Position numbers and translations under genes: made by a program
The notes under the pieces: generated by a model
Told to the model about the DNA's origin: nothing
The model's database searches: none
Seen by the model: the letters and a program-made list of their open reading frames with translations, nothing else
Source: Candidatus Limivicinus sp.
GTDB lineage: Bacteria > Bacillota > Clostridia > Oscillospirales > Oscillospiraceae
NCBI GenBank assembly: GCA_029264685.1
Contig: JARHZW010000042.1
Span: forward strand, 1-37,913
Reading direction: 5' to 3'
DNA length: 37,913 bases
Shown: in pieces, positions 15,172 through 22,565 of the stretch
Numbering within the stretch: the stretch's first letter is position 1
Layout: each line of letters starts with the position of its first letter

Positions 15172-15274
15172 ACAGCTTATCCAATTGGTCTTTCACATTG
15201 AAAGACCCGGCTCATATCTTTATCCCACAACCCTGTTAGCGGACTGGAATTATTTTCCGGTCCGCACTTTTTTT
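15172..15274 (+). ncRNA. Candidate ~100-nt small RNA ending in an intrinsic terminator
   Basis: Downstream of the promoter at 15137-15165 lie a perfect hairpin, GGTCTTTCA / TGAAAGACC with a 3-nt loop (15187-15207), and an 11-bp terminator stem (15239-15249 with 15255-15265) followed by seven T. No open frame with a ribosome site fits this stretch. It does not show the SRP-RNA GGAAGC-type motifs or the long closing stem of 6S RNA. Left of it (15007-15136) is the leader and promoter area of the DUF378 gene. To the right (15275-15374) I see only AT-rich DNA. Confidence 0.4.
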
Positions 15275-15374
15275 ATTTTCAGAAAATGCACACAATTTTT
15301 ATTTTTGGTCTTTTTACACATTTTATGCCCTGCAAATCACAGCGCTTTTATATGTTCATTGGCTACTTTATCTC

Positions 15375-15445
15375 TTGAATTCTCGGCTGAAATGATGTAG
15401 AATATCTAACGGTGTCAGCTTGGGTATACCGCCCACGCTGGCACC
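15375..15445 (+). promoter_or_regulatory. Distal nrd promoter and start-proximal hairpin
   Basis: TTGAAT (15375-15380) and TAGAAT (15398-15403) are 17 nt apart. The predicted RNA would begin almost exactly at a 9+4-bp hairpin: GGTGTCAGC (15411-15419) with GCTGGCACC (15437-15445) and inner TGGG/CCCA. The 3' arm runs into the first NrdR-like box. It could be a second nrdGD promoter or a short separate RNA. Confidence 0.45.
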
Positions 15446-15497
15446 ATATTTTGTGTTTATTATGGTTACATTTTAATTACACCACAACATATAGTGA
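15441..15497 (+). promoter_or_regulatory. Two NrdR-like boxes upstream of nrdGD
   Basis: GCACCATATTTTGTGT (15441-15456) matches the NrdR box consensus ACACTATATATTGTGT at 13 of 16 positions. CCACAACATATAGTGA (15482-15497) matches at 11 of 16. Their starts are 41 nt apart, close to four helical turns, and both lie just upstream of the -35 box of the proximal nrd promoter. NrdR is the dNTP/ATP-sensing repressor of ribonucleotide reductase genes. Confidence 0.65.
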
Positions 15498-15505
15498 TTT
15501 AGCCC

Positions 15506-15534
15506 TTGACAAAGCGTTTGTTTGCAGATATTAT
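15506..15534 (+). promoter_or_regulatory. Sigma-A promoter of nrdG-nrdD
   Basis: A perfect TTGACA (15506-15511) and TATTAT (15529-15534) are 17 nt apart. The predicted start point is about 30 nt before the nrdG ATG, which rules out upstream in-frame start codons for nrdG. Confidence 0.82.
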
Positions 15535-15569
15535 TATGCAAGCGGCAATTAGAACTGGAGGCTTTTTTT

Positions 15570-16262
15570 ATGCTGATTTCCGGATTACAAAAGCTTACAT
15601 TACTGGACTATCCCGGCAAGGTTGCCTGTACTGTTTTTACAGGCGGATGCAACTTCCGCTGTCCCTTCTGCCATAACGCCTCTCTGGTTTTGCCAGAGCG
15701 TATGGCTCACGACAGCAGCGAAGAGGCCGTGCTTGCCTTTTTAAAAAAACGGCAGGGCGTTCTGGACGGGGTGGCAGTTACAGGCGGAGAGCCACTTTTA
15801 CATAAGGACATTGATTTGTTCCTGAAAAAGGTAAAAGATCTTGGTTATAAAATAAAACTTGACACCAACGGCTCCTTCCCCGACAGACTTATTGAGCTTT
15901 GCAATGCAGGGCTTGTGGACAGAGTGGCCATGGACATCAAAAATTCCCCCGAGCTTTACGAAAAGACCGTAGGAGCGAAGGTCAACATGGCAGATATAGA
16001 GCGTTCAAAAGATTTTCTTCTTTGCGGTACCGTGGATTATGAATTCAGAACCACTGTGGTAAAGGGGCTTCACACCGCCGAAAGCATTAAAGAGACGGCA
16101 AAGTGGATTCAGGGCGCCAAGGAATATTATTTGCAGCAGTTTAAGGACTCCGGAGACATTCTGGATATAGACAGTCTCGGAGCATTTGACGAGAAAGAAA
16201 TGGAGCTTCTTCGCATTGCGGCAGCAGAGTTTGTGCCTGTTGCAGAGCTGCGGGGAGTTTAG
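15570..16262 (+). CDS. nrdG: Anaerobic ribonucleotide reductase activating protein (radical SAM)
   Basis: This 230-residue radical SAM enzyme uses a [4Fe-4S] cluster and S-adenosylmethionine to install the glycyl radical on NrdD. The cluster motif GGCNFRCPFCHN gives Cys27, Cys31 and Cys34. AVTGGEPLLH near residue 72 is the SAM-contacting GGE motif and KLDTNGSFP near 105 is also typical. It belongs to the longer form (about 230 residues) usual in Firmicutes, Thermotogales and archaea rather than the ~155-residue enterobacterial NrdG. ATG 15570 has GGAGG 8 nt upstream and lies downstream of the promoter. The nrdD gene follows after 23 nt, so the activase and its target are one operon under NrdR-like boxes. 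Confidence 0.92.
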   Translation: MLISGLQKLTLLDYPGKVACTVFTGGCNFRCPFCHNASLVLPERMAHDSSEEAVLAFLKKRQGVLDGVAVTGGEPLLHKDIDLFLKKVKDLGYKIKLDTNGSFPDRLIELCNAGLVDRVAMDIKNSPELYEKTVGAKVNMADIERSKDFLLCGTVDYEFRTTVVKGLHTAESIKETAKWIQGAKEYYLQQFKDSGDILDIDSLGAFDEKEMELLRIAAAEFVPVAELRGV

Positions 16263-16285
16263 AATTCAAAAGGAGGATAAAGCAT

Positions 16286-18667
16286 ATGTATCAGGTAATA
16301 AAGCGTGACGGTAAGCAGGTTGACTTTAACATAAACAAAATAAACGCCGCTATAAAGAAAGCATTCGAGGCTACCGGTACCAAATACAATGACAGCGTTA
16401 TAGATTTTCTCGCTCTGAAGGTCACAGCTGACTTTCAGGATAAAATAAAGGACGGATTCATTTCCGTTGAGGACATTCAGGACAGCGTGGAAACCGTTCT
16501 CTCCCGTGGAGGCTACGAGGGTGTTGCCAAGTCATACATTCTCTACCGCAAGCAGAGAGAAAAGCTGCGCAACATGGGTTCCACCTATCTGGACTACAAG
16601 GAGACCGTGGACAAGTACCTTAATGTTCTGGACTGGCGTGTAAAAGAGAACTCCACCGTCACATATTCCGTGGGCGGACTCATTCTCTCCAACTCAGGCG
16701 CCATCACCGCAAACTACTGGCTCAGCGAAGTATACGACGAGGAGATCGGCAACGCTCACAGAAACTGTGACATGCACCTTCACGACCTGAGTATGCTCAC
16801 CGGCTACTGCGCCGGCTGGAGCTTAAAGCAGCTCATCACTCAGGGTCTGGGTATCCCCGGAAAAATCAATTCCTCTCCTGCAAGCCATCTTTCCACCCTC
16901 TGCAACCAGATGGTGAACTTCCTTGGCATTATGCAGAACGAGTGGGCAGGCGCTCAGGCCTTCTCTTCCTTTGATACCTATCTGGCTCCCTTCGTAAAGG
17001 TTGACAATCTCAGCTACAAAGAGGTAAAGCAGTGCATTCAGTCCTTTGTTTTCGGAGTCAACACTCCCTCCCGCTGGGGAACTCAGGCTCCCTTCTCAAA
17101 CATCACTCTGGACTGGACCGTTCCTGCCGACCTGAAGGATCTGCCCGCCATCGTCGGCGGCAAGGAGCAGGATTTCACCTACGGTGACTGCAAGAAGGAA
17201 ATGGATATGGTGAACAAGGCCTTCATCGATGTTATGATTGAGGGTGATGCCAACGGCCGTGGTTTCCAGTATCCCATTCCCACCTACTCCATTACCCGTG
17301 ACTTTGACTGGTCCCCCACAGAGAACAACAAGCTTCTCTTTGAGATGACCGCAAAATACGGCACCCCCTATTTCTCCAACTACATCAATTCCGACATGGA
17401 GCCTTCCGATGTCCGCTCAATGTGCTGCCGTCTGCGTCTTGACCTCCGTGAGCTCAGAAAGAAATCCGGCGGTTTCTTCGGTTCAGGCGAAAGCACCGGC
17501 TCTATCGGCGTTGTCACTCTCAATATGCCCAGACTTGCATATCTTTCTTCCGACGAGGCAGACTTCTACAACCGTCTCGACAAGCTTATGGACATTGCCG
17601 CACGCTCTCTTAAAATTAAGCGTGATGTCATTACCAAGCTTCTGGATGCCGGTCTCTACCCCTATACGAAGTACTATCTGGGCAACTTCGACAACCACTT
17701 CTCCACTATCGGCCTTGTGGGCATGAATGAAGCAGGTCTTAACGCCAAGTGGATAAGAAAAGACATGACTCACCCTGAGTGCCAGGAATTCACAAAGCAG
17801 GTTCTGGACCACATGAGAGAGCGCCTCAGCGACTATCAGGAGCTTTACGGTGATCTGTACAATCTGGAGGCAACTCCTGCCGAGTCCACCTCCTATCGCC
17901 TTGCAAAGCACGATGTGGAATCCTTCCCTGATATAATCACTTCCGGTGAGGCTGACGGCACCCCCTATTACACAAACTCTTCTCACCTGCCTGTCGACTA
18001 CACCGATGATATATTCGATGCGCTGGACATTCAGGACGATCTGCAGACCCGCTACACCTCCGGCACCGTGTTCCATGCGTTCCTCGGCGAAAAGCTGCCC
18101 AGCTGGGAAGCGGCTGCAAACCTTGTGCGTAAAATTGCCGAAAACTACAAGCTGCCTTACTACACCCTTTCTCCCACCTACTCCGTGTGCAAAAACCACG
18201 GTTATCTGACCGGCGAGCAGTTCTCCTGCCCCCACTGCGGAGAGAGTGCAGAGGTATACAGCCGTATAACCGGTTATTACAGACCCGTGCAGAACTGGAA
18301 CGCAGGAAAAACTCAGGAATACAAGGAGCGCCGTGAATACAACATCGGCACCTCTCACCTGCGCCACGAAGGACCTCTTAACGCAGACGCTCCCGCCGCC
18401 GTACCTCAGGCAAAGGTTCAGGAGACCCCTGTCGAGGACAAGGCTCTGCTCTTTGCAACTCCCACCTGCCCCAACTGCCGTATCGCCTGCTCCTACATGG
18501 ACAAGGCCGGCTTTAAATACGAAAAGCTGATGGCAGAGGAGCACCCCGAGCTTACAAAGTCCTACGGCATTAAGCAGGCCCCCACTCTGGTAATCACCAA
18601 GGGCGGACAGGTTGAAAAATATGCAGGTGCAGGCGCTATAAAGCAGTACCTCAACAGCATACAGTAA
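16286..18667 (+). CDS. nrdD: Anaerobic ribonucleoside-triphosphate reductase with fused C-terminal redoxin domain
   Basis: This is the class III ribonucleotide reductase, 793 residues, which makes dNTPs without oxygen. Domains in order: an ATP-cone allosteric domain (about 1-95, starting MYQVIKRDGKQVDFNINKIN); the ten-stranded barrel with NTPSRWGTQAPFSNITLDW near 255 and MCCRLRLDLRELRKKSGGFF near 380; a zinc-site region with Cys635, Cys648 and Cys651 (CPHC); and the glycyl-radical loop RITGYY, radical at Gly663. After a Pro/Ala linker, residues about 722-793 form a thioredoxin/glutaredoxin-like domain with CPNC at 728-731 and a cis-Pro-type motif KQAPTLVI. A fused redoxin suggests electrons come from a dithiol rather than from formate. 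AGGAGG precedes ATG 16286. Thioredoxin reductase follows. Confidence 0.95.
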   Translation: MYQVIKRDGKQVDFNINKINAAIKKAFEATGTKYNDSVIDFLALKVTADFQDKIKDGFISVEDIQDSVETVLSRGGYEGVAKSYILYRKQREKLRNMGSTYLDYKETVDKYLNVLDWRVKENSTVTYSVGGLILSNSGAITANYWLSEVYDEEIGNAHRNCDMHLHDLSMLTGYCAGWSLKQLITQGLGIPGKINSSPASHLSTLCNQMVNFLGIMQNEWAGAQAFSSFDTYLAPFVKVDNLSYKEVKQCIQSFVFGVNTPSRWGTQAPFSNITLDWTVPADLKDLPAIVGGKEQDFTYGDCKKEMDMVNKAFIDVMIEGDANGRGFQYPIPTYSITRDFDWSPTENNKLLFEMTAKYGTPYFSNYINSDMEPSDVRSMCCRLRLDLRELRKKSGGFFGSGESTGSIGVVTLNMPRLAYLSSDEADFYNRLDKLMDIAARSLKIKRDVITKLLDAGLYPYTKYYLGNFDNHFSTIGLVGMNEAGLNAKWIRKDMTHPECQEFTKQVLDHMRERLSDYQELYGDLYNLEATPAESTSYRLAKHDVESFPDIITSGEADGTPYYTNSSHLPVDYTDDIFDALDIQDDLQTRYTSGTVFHAFLGEKLPSWEAAANLVRKIAENYKLPYYTLSPTYSVCKNHGYLTGEQFSCPHCGESAEVYSRITGYYRPVQNWNAGKTQEYKERREYNIGTSHLRHEGPLNADAPAAVPQAKVQETPVEDKALLFATPTCPNCRIACSYMDKAGFKYEKLMAEEHPELTKSYGIKQAPTLVITKGGQVEKYAGAGAIKQYLNSIQ

Positions 18668-18686
18668 GTTTAAGCATCTAAAAAAA

Positions 18687-18708
18687 GGCCGACTTTTGTC
18701 GGCCTTTT
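18687..18708 (+). terminator. Weak terminator after nrdD
   Basis: GGCCGAC (18687-18693) and GTCGGCC (18698-18704) form a perfect 7-bp stem with a TTTT loop, but only four T follow. Some read-through into trxB is plausible. Confidence 0.7.
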
Positions 18709-18797
18709 CGGCAAAAAGCCGCTTGCTGAACCGCACAATTTGTGCCGCCGTATCGGAAGACTCAACAAGGCTTTTTGATATAGGGAAAGGAATTAAA

Positions 18798-19703
18798 ATG
18801 TACGATGTAGTTATAGTAGGCGGAGGCCCCGCCGGTCTTACCGCCGCCACCTATGTGAGGCGTGCAGGTAAATCCGTGCTTGTAATAGAAAAGGACGGCT
18901 TCGGTGGGCAGATCGCATGGTCTCCCAGAGTGGAAAATTTTCCAGGCTTTGTGTCCATAAGCGGTGCCGAACTGGGAGACAGATTTCTCCAGCAGGCCAT
19001 GGAACAGGGTGCCGAGGTTGAACTGGAGGAAGTCTCCGAAATCACAGGCACTGTAGGCGACAGAACCGTTAAATGTCTCTCCGGCGCTGAGTTTAAAGCA
19101 AGAACGGTAATAATAGCCGCCGGAGCCAAGCCCAGAATGCTGGGTCTCAGCGGGGAAGAGGCTCTGGTAGGAAACGGAGTCTGCTTTTGCGCCGTGTGCG
19201 ACGGCATATTCTATAAGGACAAGCCGGTAGCCGTAGCAGGCGGCGGTAATTCCGCCCTGCAGGACGCCATGCTGTTAAGCGAGAAATGTTCAAAGGTTTA
19301 CCTTATCCACCGCCGTGACAGTTTCAGAGGAGAAAGCAAGCTGGTGGAAGCTCTCCGAAAAAAAGATAATGTGGAGTTTATTTTGAATTCCGCCATAAAT
19401 GCCCTTAACGGGGATACCGAGCTGCGTTCGCTTCTGCTTCGGACCCCTGAGGGTGAAAGAGAGCTTCAGGTTTCAGGTCTTTTTGTGGCCGTTGGTCACA
19501 AGCCCGACATAGCTGCCTTTTCTCCCTTAATGGCGCTTGACGATGGAGGCTATGCCGATTCAGACGAGAGCTGTACCACTATGTCACCTGATATTTTTGC
19601 AGCCGGTGACTGCCGCAGGAAAAAAGTCCATCAGCTCACCACCGCCGTTGCTGACGGTGCCGCTGCCGCTCTTGCAGCCTGCGAATATATAGACAGTCTG
19701 TAA
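18798..19703 (+). CDS. trxB: Thioredoxin reductase (thioredoxin-disulfide reductase)
   Basis: This 301-residue FAD- and NAD(P)H-dependent enzyme transfers electrons to thioredoxin-type dithiols. The FAD site VVIVGGGPAGLTAA is at residues 4-17, the redox-active pair CAVC at 131-134, the nucleotide site AVAGGGNSALQDA near 155 with HRRDSFRGE near 180, and the C-terminal FAD motif MSPDIFAAGDC near 270. The length is normal for the low-molecular-weight class. ATG 18798 has a GGGAAAGGAA site; the frame is open further upstream without one. It lies 130 nt after nrdD, whose C-terminus carries a redoxin domain, so a likely job is to re-reduce that domain (inference). A strong terminator follows. Confidence 0.94.
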   Translation: MYDVVIVGGGPAGLTAATYVRRAGKSVLVIEKDGFGGQIAWSPRVENFPGFVSISGAELGDRFLQQAMEQGAEVELEEVSEITGTVGDRTVKCLSGAEFKARTVIIAAGAKPRMLGLSGEEALVGNGVCFCAVCDGIFYKDKPVAVAGGGNSALQDAMLLSEKCSKVYLIHRRDSFRGESKLVEALRKKDNVEFILNSAINALNGDTELRSLLLRTPEGERELQVSGLFVAVGHKPDIAAFSPLMALDDGGYADSDESCTTMSPDIFAAGDCRRKKVHQLTTAVADGAAAALAACEYIDSL

Positions 19704-19718
19704 CCCAAACATATACGA

Positions 19719-19755
19719 AGAAGCAGTAACCAAAATGGCTACTGCTTCTTTTTTT
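19719..19755. terminator. Bidirectional terminator between trxB and plsY
   Basis: AGAAGCAGTA (19719-19728) pairs perfectly with TACTGCTTCT (19740-19749), followed by seven T. Confidence 0.9.
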
Positions 19756-19771
19756 CGAACGCAATACAGTT

Positions 19772-20419
19772 TTATCTTTCGTAACCTGCTCGCTGCAGCT
19801 CCTTGTCCTTTTTCCACAAATAGCTCATTCTCAGTTCCTGACCGGATTTTATTCTGCGGAAATTCTCCATGTGTTTAAGGAAAATAGGCACTGCCGGTAT
19901 GGCAAGCACCGCCGCCCCCAGCCAGAAGCTTGTTGTAATTCCGTAATAGATAGGAAAAATTACCGACATAGAGCTTGTAACTATACACACATAGTTAGTT
20001 ATAAGCGCAATACCAAGAGCAATAAAGAACATAAGCAGCAGCACTCTTGGGCTGTATCCAAGGCAAAGCCCCGCAAGGCAGGCAAAGCCCTTGCCGCCCT
20101 TAAAATGCAGAAGCATGGGAAACATATGTCCCAATATGCAGGAAACTCCGCCGATTATACCAGCAAGCGCCATTTCGGGAAACAGTCTTGTGCATATCCA
20201 GAAGGAAAACCATGCCTTAAAAATGTCCAGAACGGCCACCACAGCAAAGGCAAGCTTTCCCGATATTATTAGCATATTTGAAGCTCCGGCATTCTTTGAG
20301 CCGTTTTCTCTCACATCAAATCCTTTGAATCTGCCAATGATATACGAGGGGCTTATTCCGCCCAGCGCATACCCTATCGCTATACATATAAGAATCTGTA
20401 CGGGTACACTGAATTTCAT
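19772..20419 (-). CDS. plsY: Glycerol-3-phosphate acyltransferase PlsY
   Basis: This 215-residue inner-membrane enzyme transfers an acyl group from acyl-phosphate to glycerol 3-phosphate to make lysophosphatidic acid, the first step of phospholipid synthesis. The three PlsY motifs are present: SPSYIIGRFKGFDVRENGSK with NAGASN (residues about 23-47), the Gly-rich GHMFPMLLHFKGGKGFA (about 96-112), and the C-terminal LKHMENFRRIKSGQE. Five or more membrane segments lie between. The ATG overlaps the stop codon of the upstream HAD gene (ATGA), so the two are coupled. The basic C-terminal tail is slightly longer than usual. Confidence 0.93.
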   Translation of the reverse strand: MKFSVPVQILICIAIGYALGGISPSYIIGRFKGFDVRENGSKNAGASNMLIISGKLAFAVVAVLDIFKAWFSFWICTRLFPEMALAGIIGGVSCILGHMFPMLLHFKGGKGFACLAGLCLGYSPRVLLLMFFIALGIALITNYVCIVTSSMSVIFPIYYGITTSFWLGAAVLAIPAVPIFLKHMENFRRIKSGQELRMSYLWKKDKELQRAGYER

Positions 20420-21267
20420 GTCAATCTCCTGTTACCGTTCAGAAGCAGTTTTATTCCTTCTCCTACTCCTGAGTGATTATTGTCCCCCGTTATCATATCA
20501 GCGGCAGCCTTGACTTCCGCAGCAGCATTTTCCATTGCCACGCCGCAGCCGGTGGTTTTCAGCATTTCTATGTCATTGGTTCCGTCTCCAAAAGCAGCGG
20601 TATCCTCCATGTCTATTCCCAGCCTCTGTGCCAGAGCTTTAAGCGCATTTCCCTTTCCGCCGTGAATACTGTTGATCTCAATATTATTCTTTACCGAGCT
20701 TGTGGCCGCCAGTTCAGGAAAAACATCGGAAAAAGACCTTAACAGTGTTTCCCTCAGCTCCATATCTTTTTCCATAAAAAACATCTGAAGCTTCTGCACG
20801 CCCAGCCCGTTGGCTTTCAAAAATTCATAAAGGTCCGGCACCGGTTTTCTCAGGCGCTTGACAAGATCAACCATATGGGGCTGGTCAGGAAAGAAGCTTT
20901 CCGCCTTATTATACATACTTTCGCTCATATATCCCCTGTTATCCTGATAACAGTCATATATCACAGGCAGCGTATCCATGTATTTCACGCAGCGCAGTGA
21001 AAGCGATGACGGAATCTCGCCCCTGTATATGATTTCATCCTGAAGACTGTCGTAAACACAGCCTCCGTTTGCCAGAATATAGTATCTCACAAAGCTCAGG
21101 TCTTTCAAACATTCCGGTATAGCAGGATAAATCCGCCCTGTTGCAGGTACTAGCACCACGCCTCTCCCGGCGGCCTCCTTCAAGGCGTCGAGATTTTCCG
21201 CCGTCAGCTTTTTATTATCATCAAGCATTGTCCCGTCAAGATCAAACGCAATAAGTCTAATGGACAA
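20416..21267 (-). CDS. Cof-type HAD-IIB sugar-phosphatase-like hydrolase
   Basis: This is a haloacid-dehalogenase-family phosphatase of about 283 residues. Motif I is IAFDLDGTMLDDNKKL (nucleophile Asp at about residue 9), motif II is VPATGR, motif III includes the Lys in HGGKGNALKALAQRLGI, and motif IV is AFGDGTNDIEMLKTTGCGVA. The cap is of the IIB (Cof) type. Such enzymes dephosphorylate sugar phosphates or flavin and pyridoxal phosphates; the substrate here cannot be assigned. The start is most likely TTG 21267, which has GGGGAG 6 nt upstream; GTG 21285 is also in frame but overlaps no ribosome site. It is co-translated with plsY. Confidence 0.88.
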   Translation of the reverse strand: MSIRLIAFDLDGTMLDDNKKLTAENLDALKEAAGRGVVLVPATGRIYPAIPECLKDLSFVRYYILANGGCVYDSLQDEIIYRGEIPSSLSLRCVKYMDTLPVIYDCYQDNRGYMSESMYNKAESFFPDQPHMVDLVKRLRKPVPDLYEFLKANGLGVQKLQMFFMEKDMELRETLLRSFSDVFPELAATSSVKNNIEINSIHGGKGNALKALAQRLGIDMEDTAAFGDGTNDIEMLKTTGCGVAMENAAAEVKAAADMITGDNNHSGVGEGIKLLLNGNRRLT

Positions 21268-21294
21268 AATAATCTCCCCTTTCACATCTGCTTA

Positions 21295-21323
21295 ATTATC
21301 CCCTATATCACAGCTTTTGGCAA
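21295..21323 (-). promoter_or_regulatory. Sigma-A promoter of the HAD-plsY operon
   Basis: On the minus strand TTGCCA (21318-21323) and GATAAT (21295-21300) are 17 nt apart, about 27 nt before the TTG start of the HAD gene. Confidence 0.6.
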
Positions 21324-21403
21324 GACCTTTTTGGGTTTTAATAATTTCTATTGAAAAATTCTACTCTTTTCTCGAAAGTCAGCAATAAATTTGCGTTTTT
21401 TTA

Positions 21404-21424
21404 CGACAAATTTGCTATTTGTCG
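21404..21424. promoter_or_regulatory. 21-bp inverted repeat upstream of the TAXI operon promoter
   Basis: CGACAAAT (21404-21411) and ATTTGTCG (21417-21424) are perfect 8-bp arms around TTGCT. The repeat ends 8 nt before the -35 box of the TAXI operon, a position suited to an activator or a repressor. No T-run follows on either strand that would make it a terminator. Confidence 0.6.
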
Positions 21425-21432
21425 ATTTACTC

Positions 21433-21461
21433 TTGCAAAGTTTAATTAGTTGTAGTATTAT
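21433..21461 (+). promoter_or_regulatory. Sigma-A promoter of the TAXI-TRAP operon
   Basis: TTGCAA (21433-21438) and TATTAT (21456-21461) are 17 nt apart, about 48 nt before the binding-protein ATG, which has GGAGG. Confidence 0.72.
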
Positions 21462-21509
21462 GTTAGCATTATTAACTTATATAAATTCAAAGAACATGGA
21501 GGTAAAAAA

Positions 21510-22469
21510 ATGAAGAAGTTTATATCTATTGCTTTGGCTTTATGCCTTGTTTTTGCTCTTTGCGCCTGTGGCGGTGAGGGCGGTGAAAAATCCGACTCTC
21601 TTGTTTTCACCACCGGCGGTGACACCGGTACATATTACGCATACGGCAGTGTACTTTCCCAGTTTGTTTCCTCAAACGGCGGCGTAAATGTTACCGCTGT
21701 AGCAGGCAACGGCTCTCAGGCAAATATTGAAGACCTGAAGTCCGGCGCTGTTCAGCTTGGTTTCTGCCAGTCAGACGTTATGAGCTATGCTTACAACGGC
21801 ACCAATCTTTTTGCCGAGTCCGGCGCTGTCAAGGATTTTTCGGTTGTTGCCGCTCTTTACATGGAGCAGGTCCAGATAGTGACCATGAACAAGGACATCA
21901 AGACCGTTGCAGACCTTAAAGGAAAGACCGTTTCCATAGGTGCTCCCGGTTCCGGTGTGTATTTTAACGCCATCGATGTTCTCGGTGCCTACGGTCTTAC
22001 TGAAAACGACATCAAGCCCGTATACCAGAGCTTTGGTGACAGTGCGGAAAGCCTTAAAGACGGTAAGATAGACGCAGCATTCATTGTTTCCGGCGCTCCC
22101 ACCAACGCCATCACCGACCTTTCCACCTCCGGTCAGGTTTACCTTGTAGGTATTGACGACGAGCATGTTGATACCCTTATAGCCAAGTCCCCTTATTACA
22201 CCAAAAACACCGTTGCCGCTGAGCTTTACGGTATGCCCGAAGACGTGCAGACCGTAGCTGTAGGCGCTGTGGTACTTGCAAGAAACGATGTGTCAGAGGA
22301 CGCTATTTATAAATTTGTCTCTACCATATTTGAAAACAGTGCCGATATACAGCATGGTAAGGCTCAGGATCTGAATCTTGAGTTTGCATCCTCCATCACC
22401 GATGTGCCTTATCATCCCGGCGCCGCAAAATACTTTGCCGAAAAAGGTTTTGAACCTTCCGTAAAGTAA
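21510..22469 (+). CDS. TAXI family TRAP transporter solute-binding lipoprotein
   Basis: This is a 319-residue secreted lipoprotein. The signal peptide MKKFISIALALCLVFALCAC ends in lipobox LCAC with Cys20, nearly the same as that of the DctP protein at 2979. TAXI-family marks follow: LVFTTGGDTGTYYAYGSVLS near residue 31, VTAVAGNGSQANIEDLKSG near 60, LGFCQSDV, and DLKGKTVSIGAPGSGVYFNA near 133. TAXI proteins bind glutamate/2-oxoglutarate-like dicarboxylates in the few studied cases, and the ligand here is unknown. The protein passes its ligand to the fused permease encoded 96 nt downstream; a terminator-like hairpin lies between them. GGAGG precedes ATG 21510. Confidence 0.93.
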   Translation: MKKFISIALALCLVFALCACGGEGGEKSDSLVFTTGGDTGTYYAYGSVLSQFVSSNGGVNVTAVAGNGSQANIEDLKSGAVQLGFCQSDVMSYAYNGTNLFAESGAVKDFSVVAALYMEQVQIVTMNKDIKTVADLKGKTVSIGAPGSGVYFNAIDVLGAYGLTENDIKPVYQSFGDSAESLKDGKIDAAFIVSGAPTNAITDLSTSGQVYLVGIDDEHVDTLIAKSPYYTKNTVAAELYGMPEDVQTVAVGAVVLARNDVSEDAIYKFVSTIFENSADIQHGKAQDLNLEFASSITDVPYHPGAAKYFAEKGFEPSVK

Positions 22470-22486
22470 TAGTGTTGCATTGCAAA

Positions 22487-22518
22487 GCTACGGCGTTTAT
22501 ATAAAGCCGTAGCTTTTT
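22487..22518 (+). terminator. Internal terminator-like hairpin between TAXI protein and permease
   Basis: GCTACGGC (22487-22494) pairs with GCCGTAGC (22506-22513), followed by five T. Because the partner permease gene follows, it probably causes partial termination that keeps the binding protein in excess. Confidence 0.75.
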
Positions 22519-22565
22519 GCTTTATCAGCTAGTTATTTGTTGTATAGAAAGGAGAGCTCACCTGT

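Noticed and set aside
15030..15239. 69-codon plus-strand frame upstream of nrdG
   Set aside because: Starts without a ribosome site, spans the candidate small-RNA promoter and hairpin, and has no protein-like pattern.
15172..15274. Assignment of the candidate RNA to 6S, SRP or tRNA-like RNA
   Set aside because: No long closing helix with a central bubble, no SRP tetraloop and asymmetric loop motif, and no cloverleaf or CCA pattern.
17483..18850. 455-codon frame antisense to nrdD and the start of trxB
   Set aside because: Long antisense frames arise easily opposite codon-biased genes; the plus strand carries unmistakable NrdD motifs over the same bases and the antisense product matches nothing known to me.
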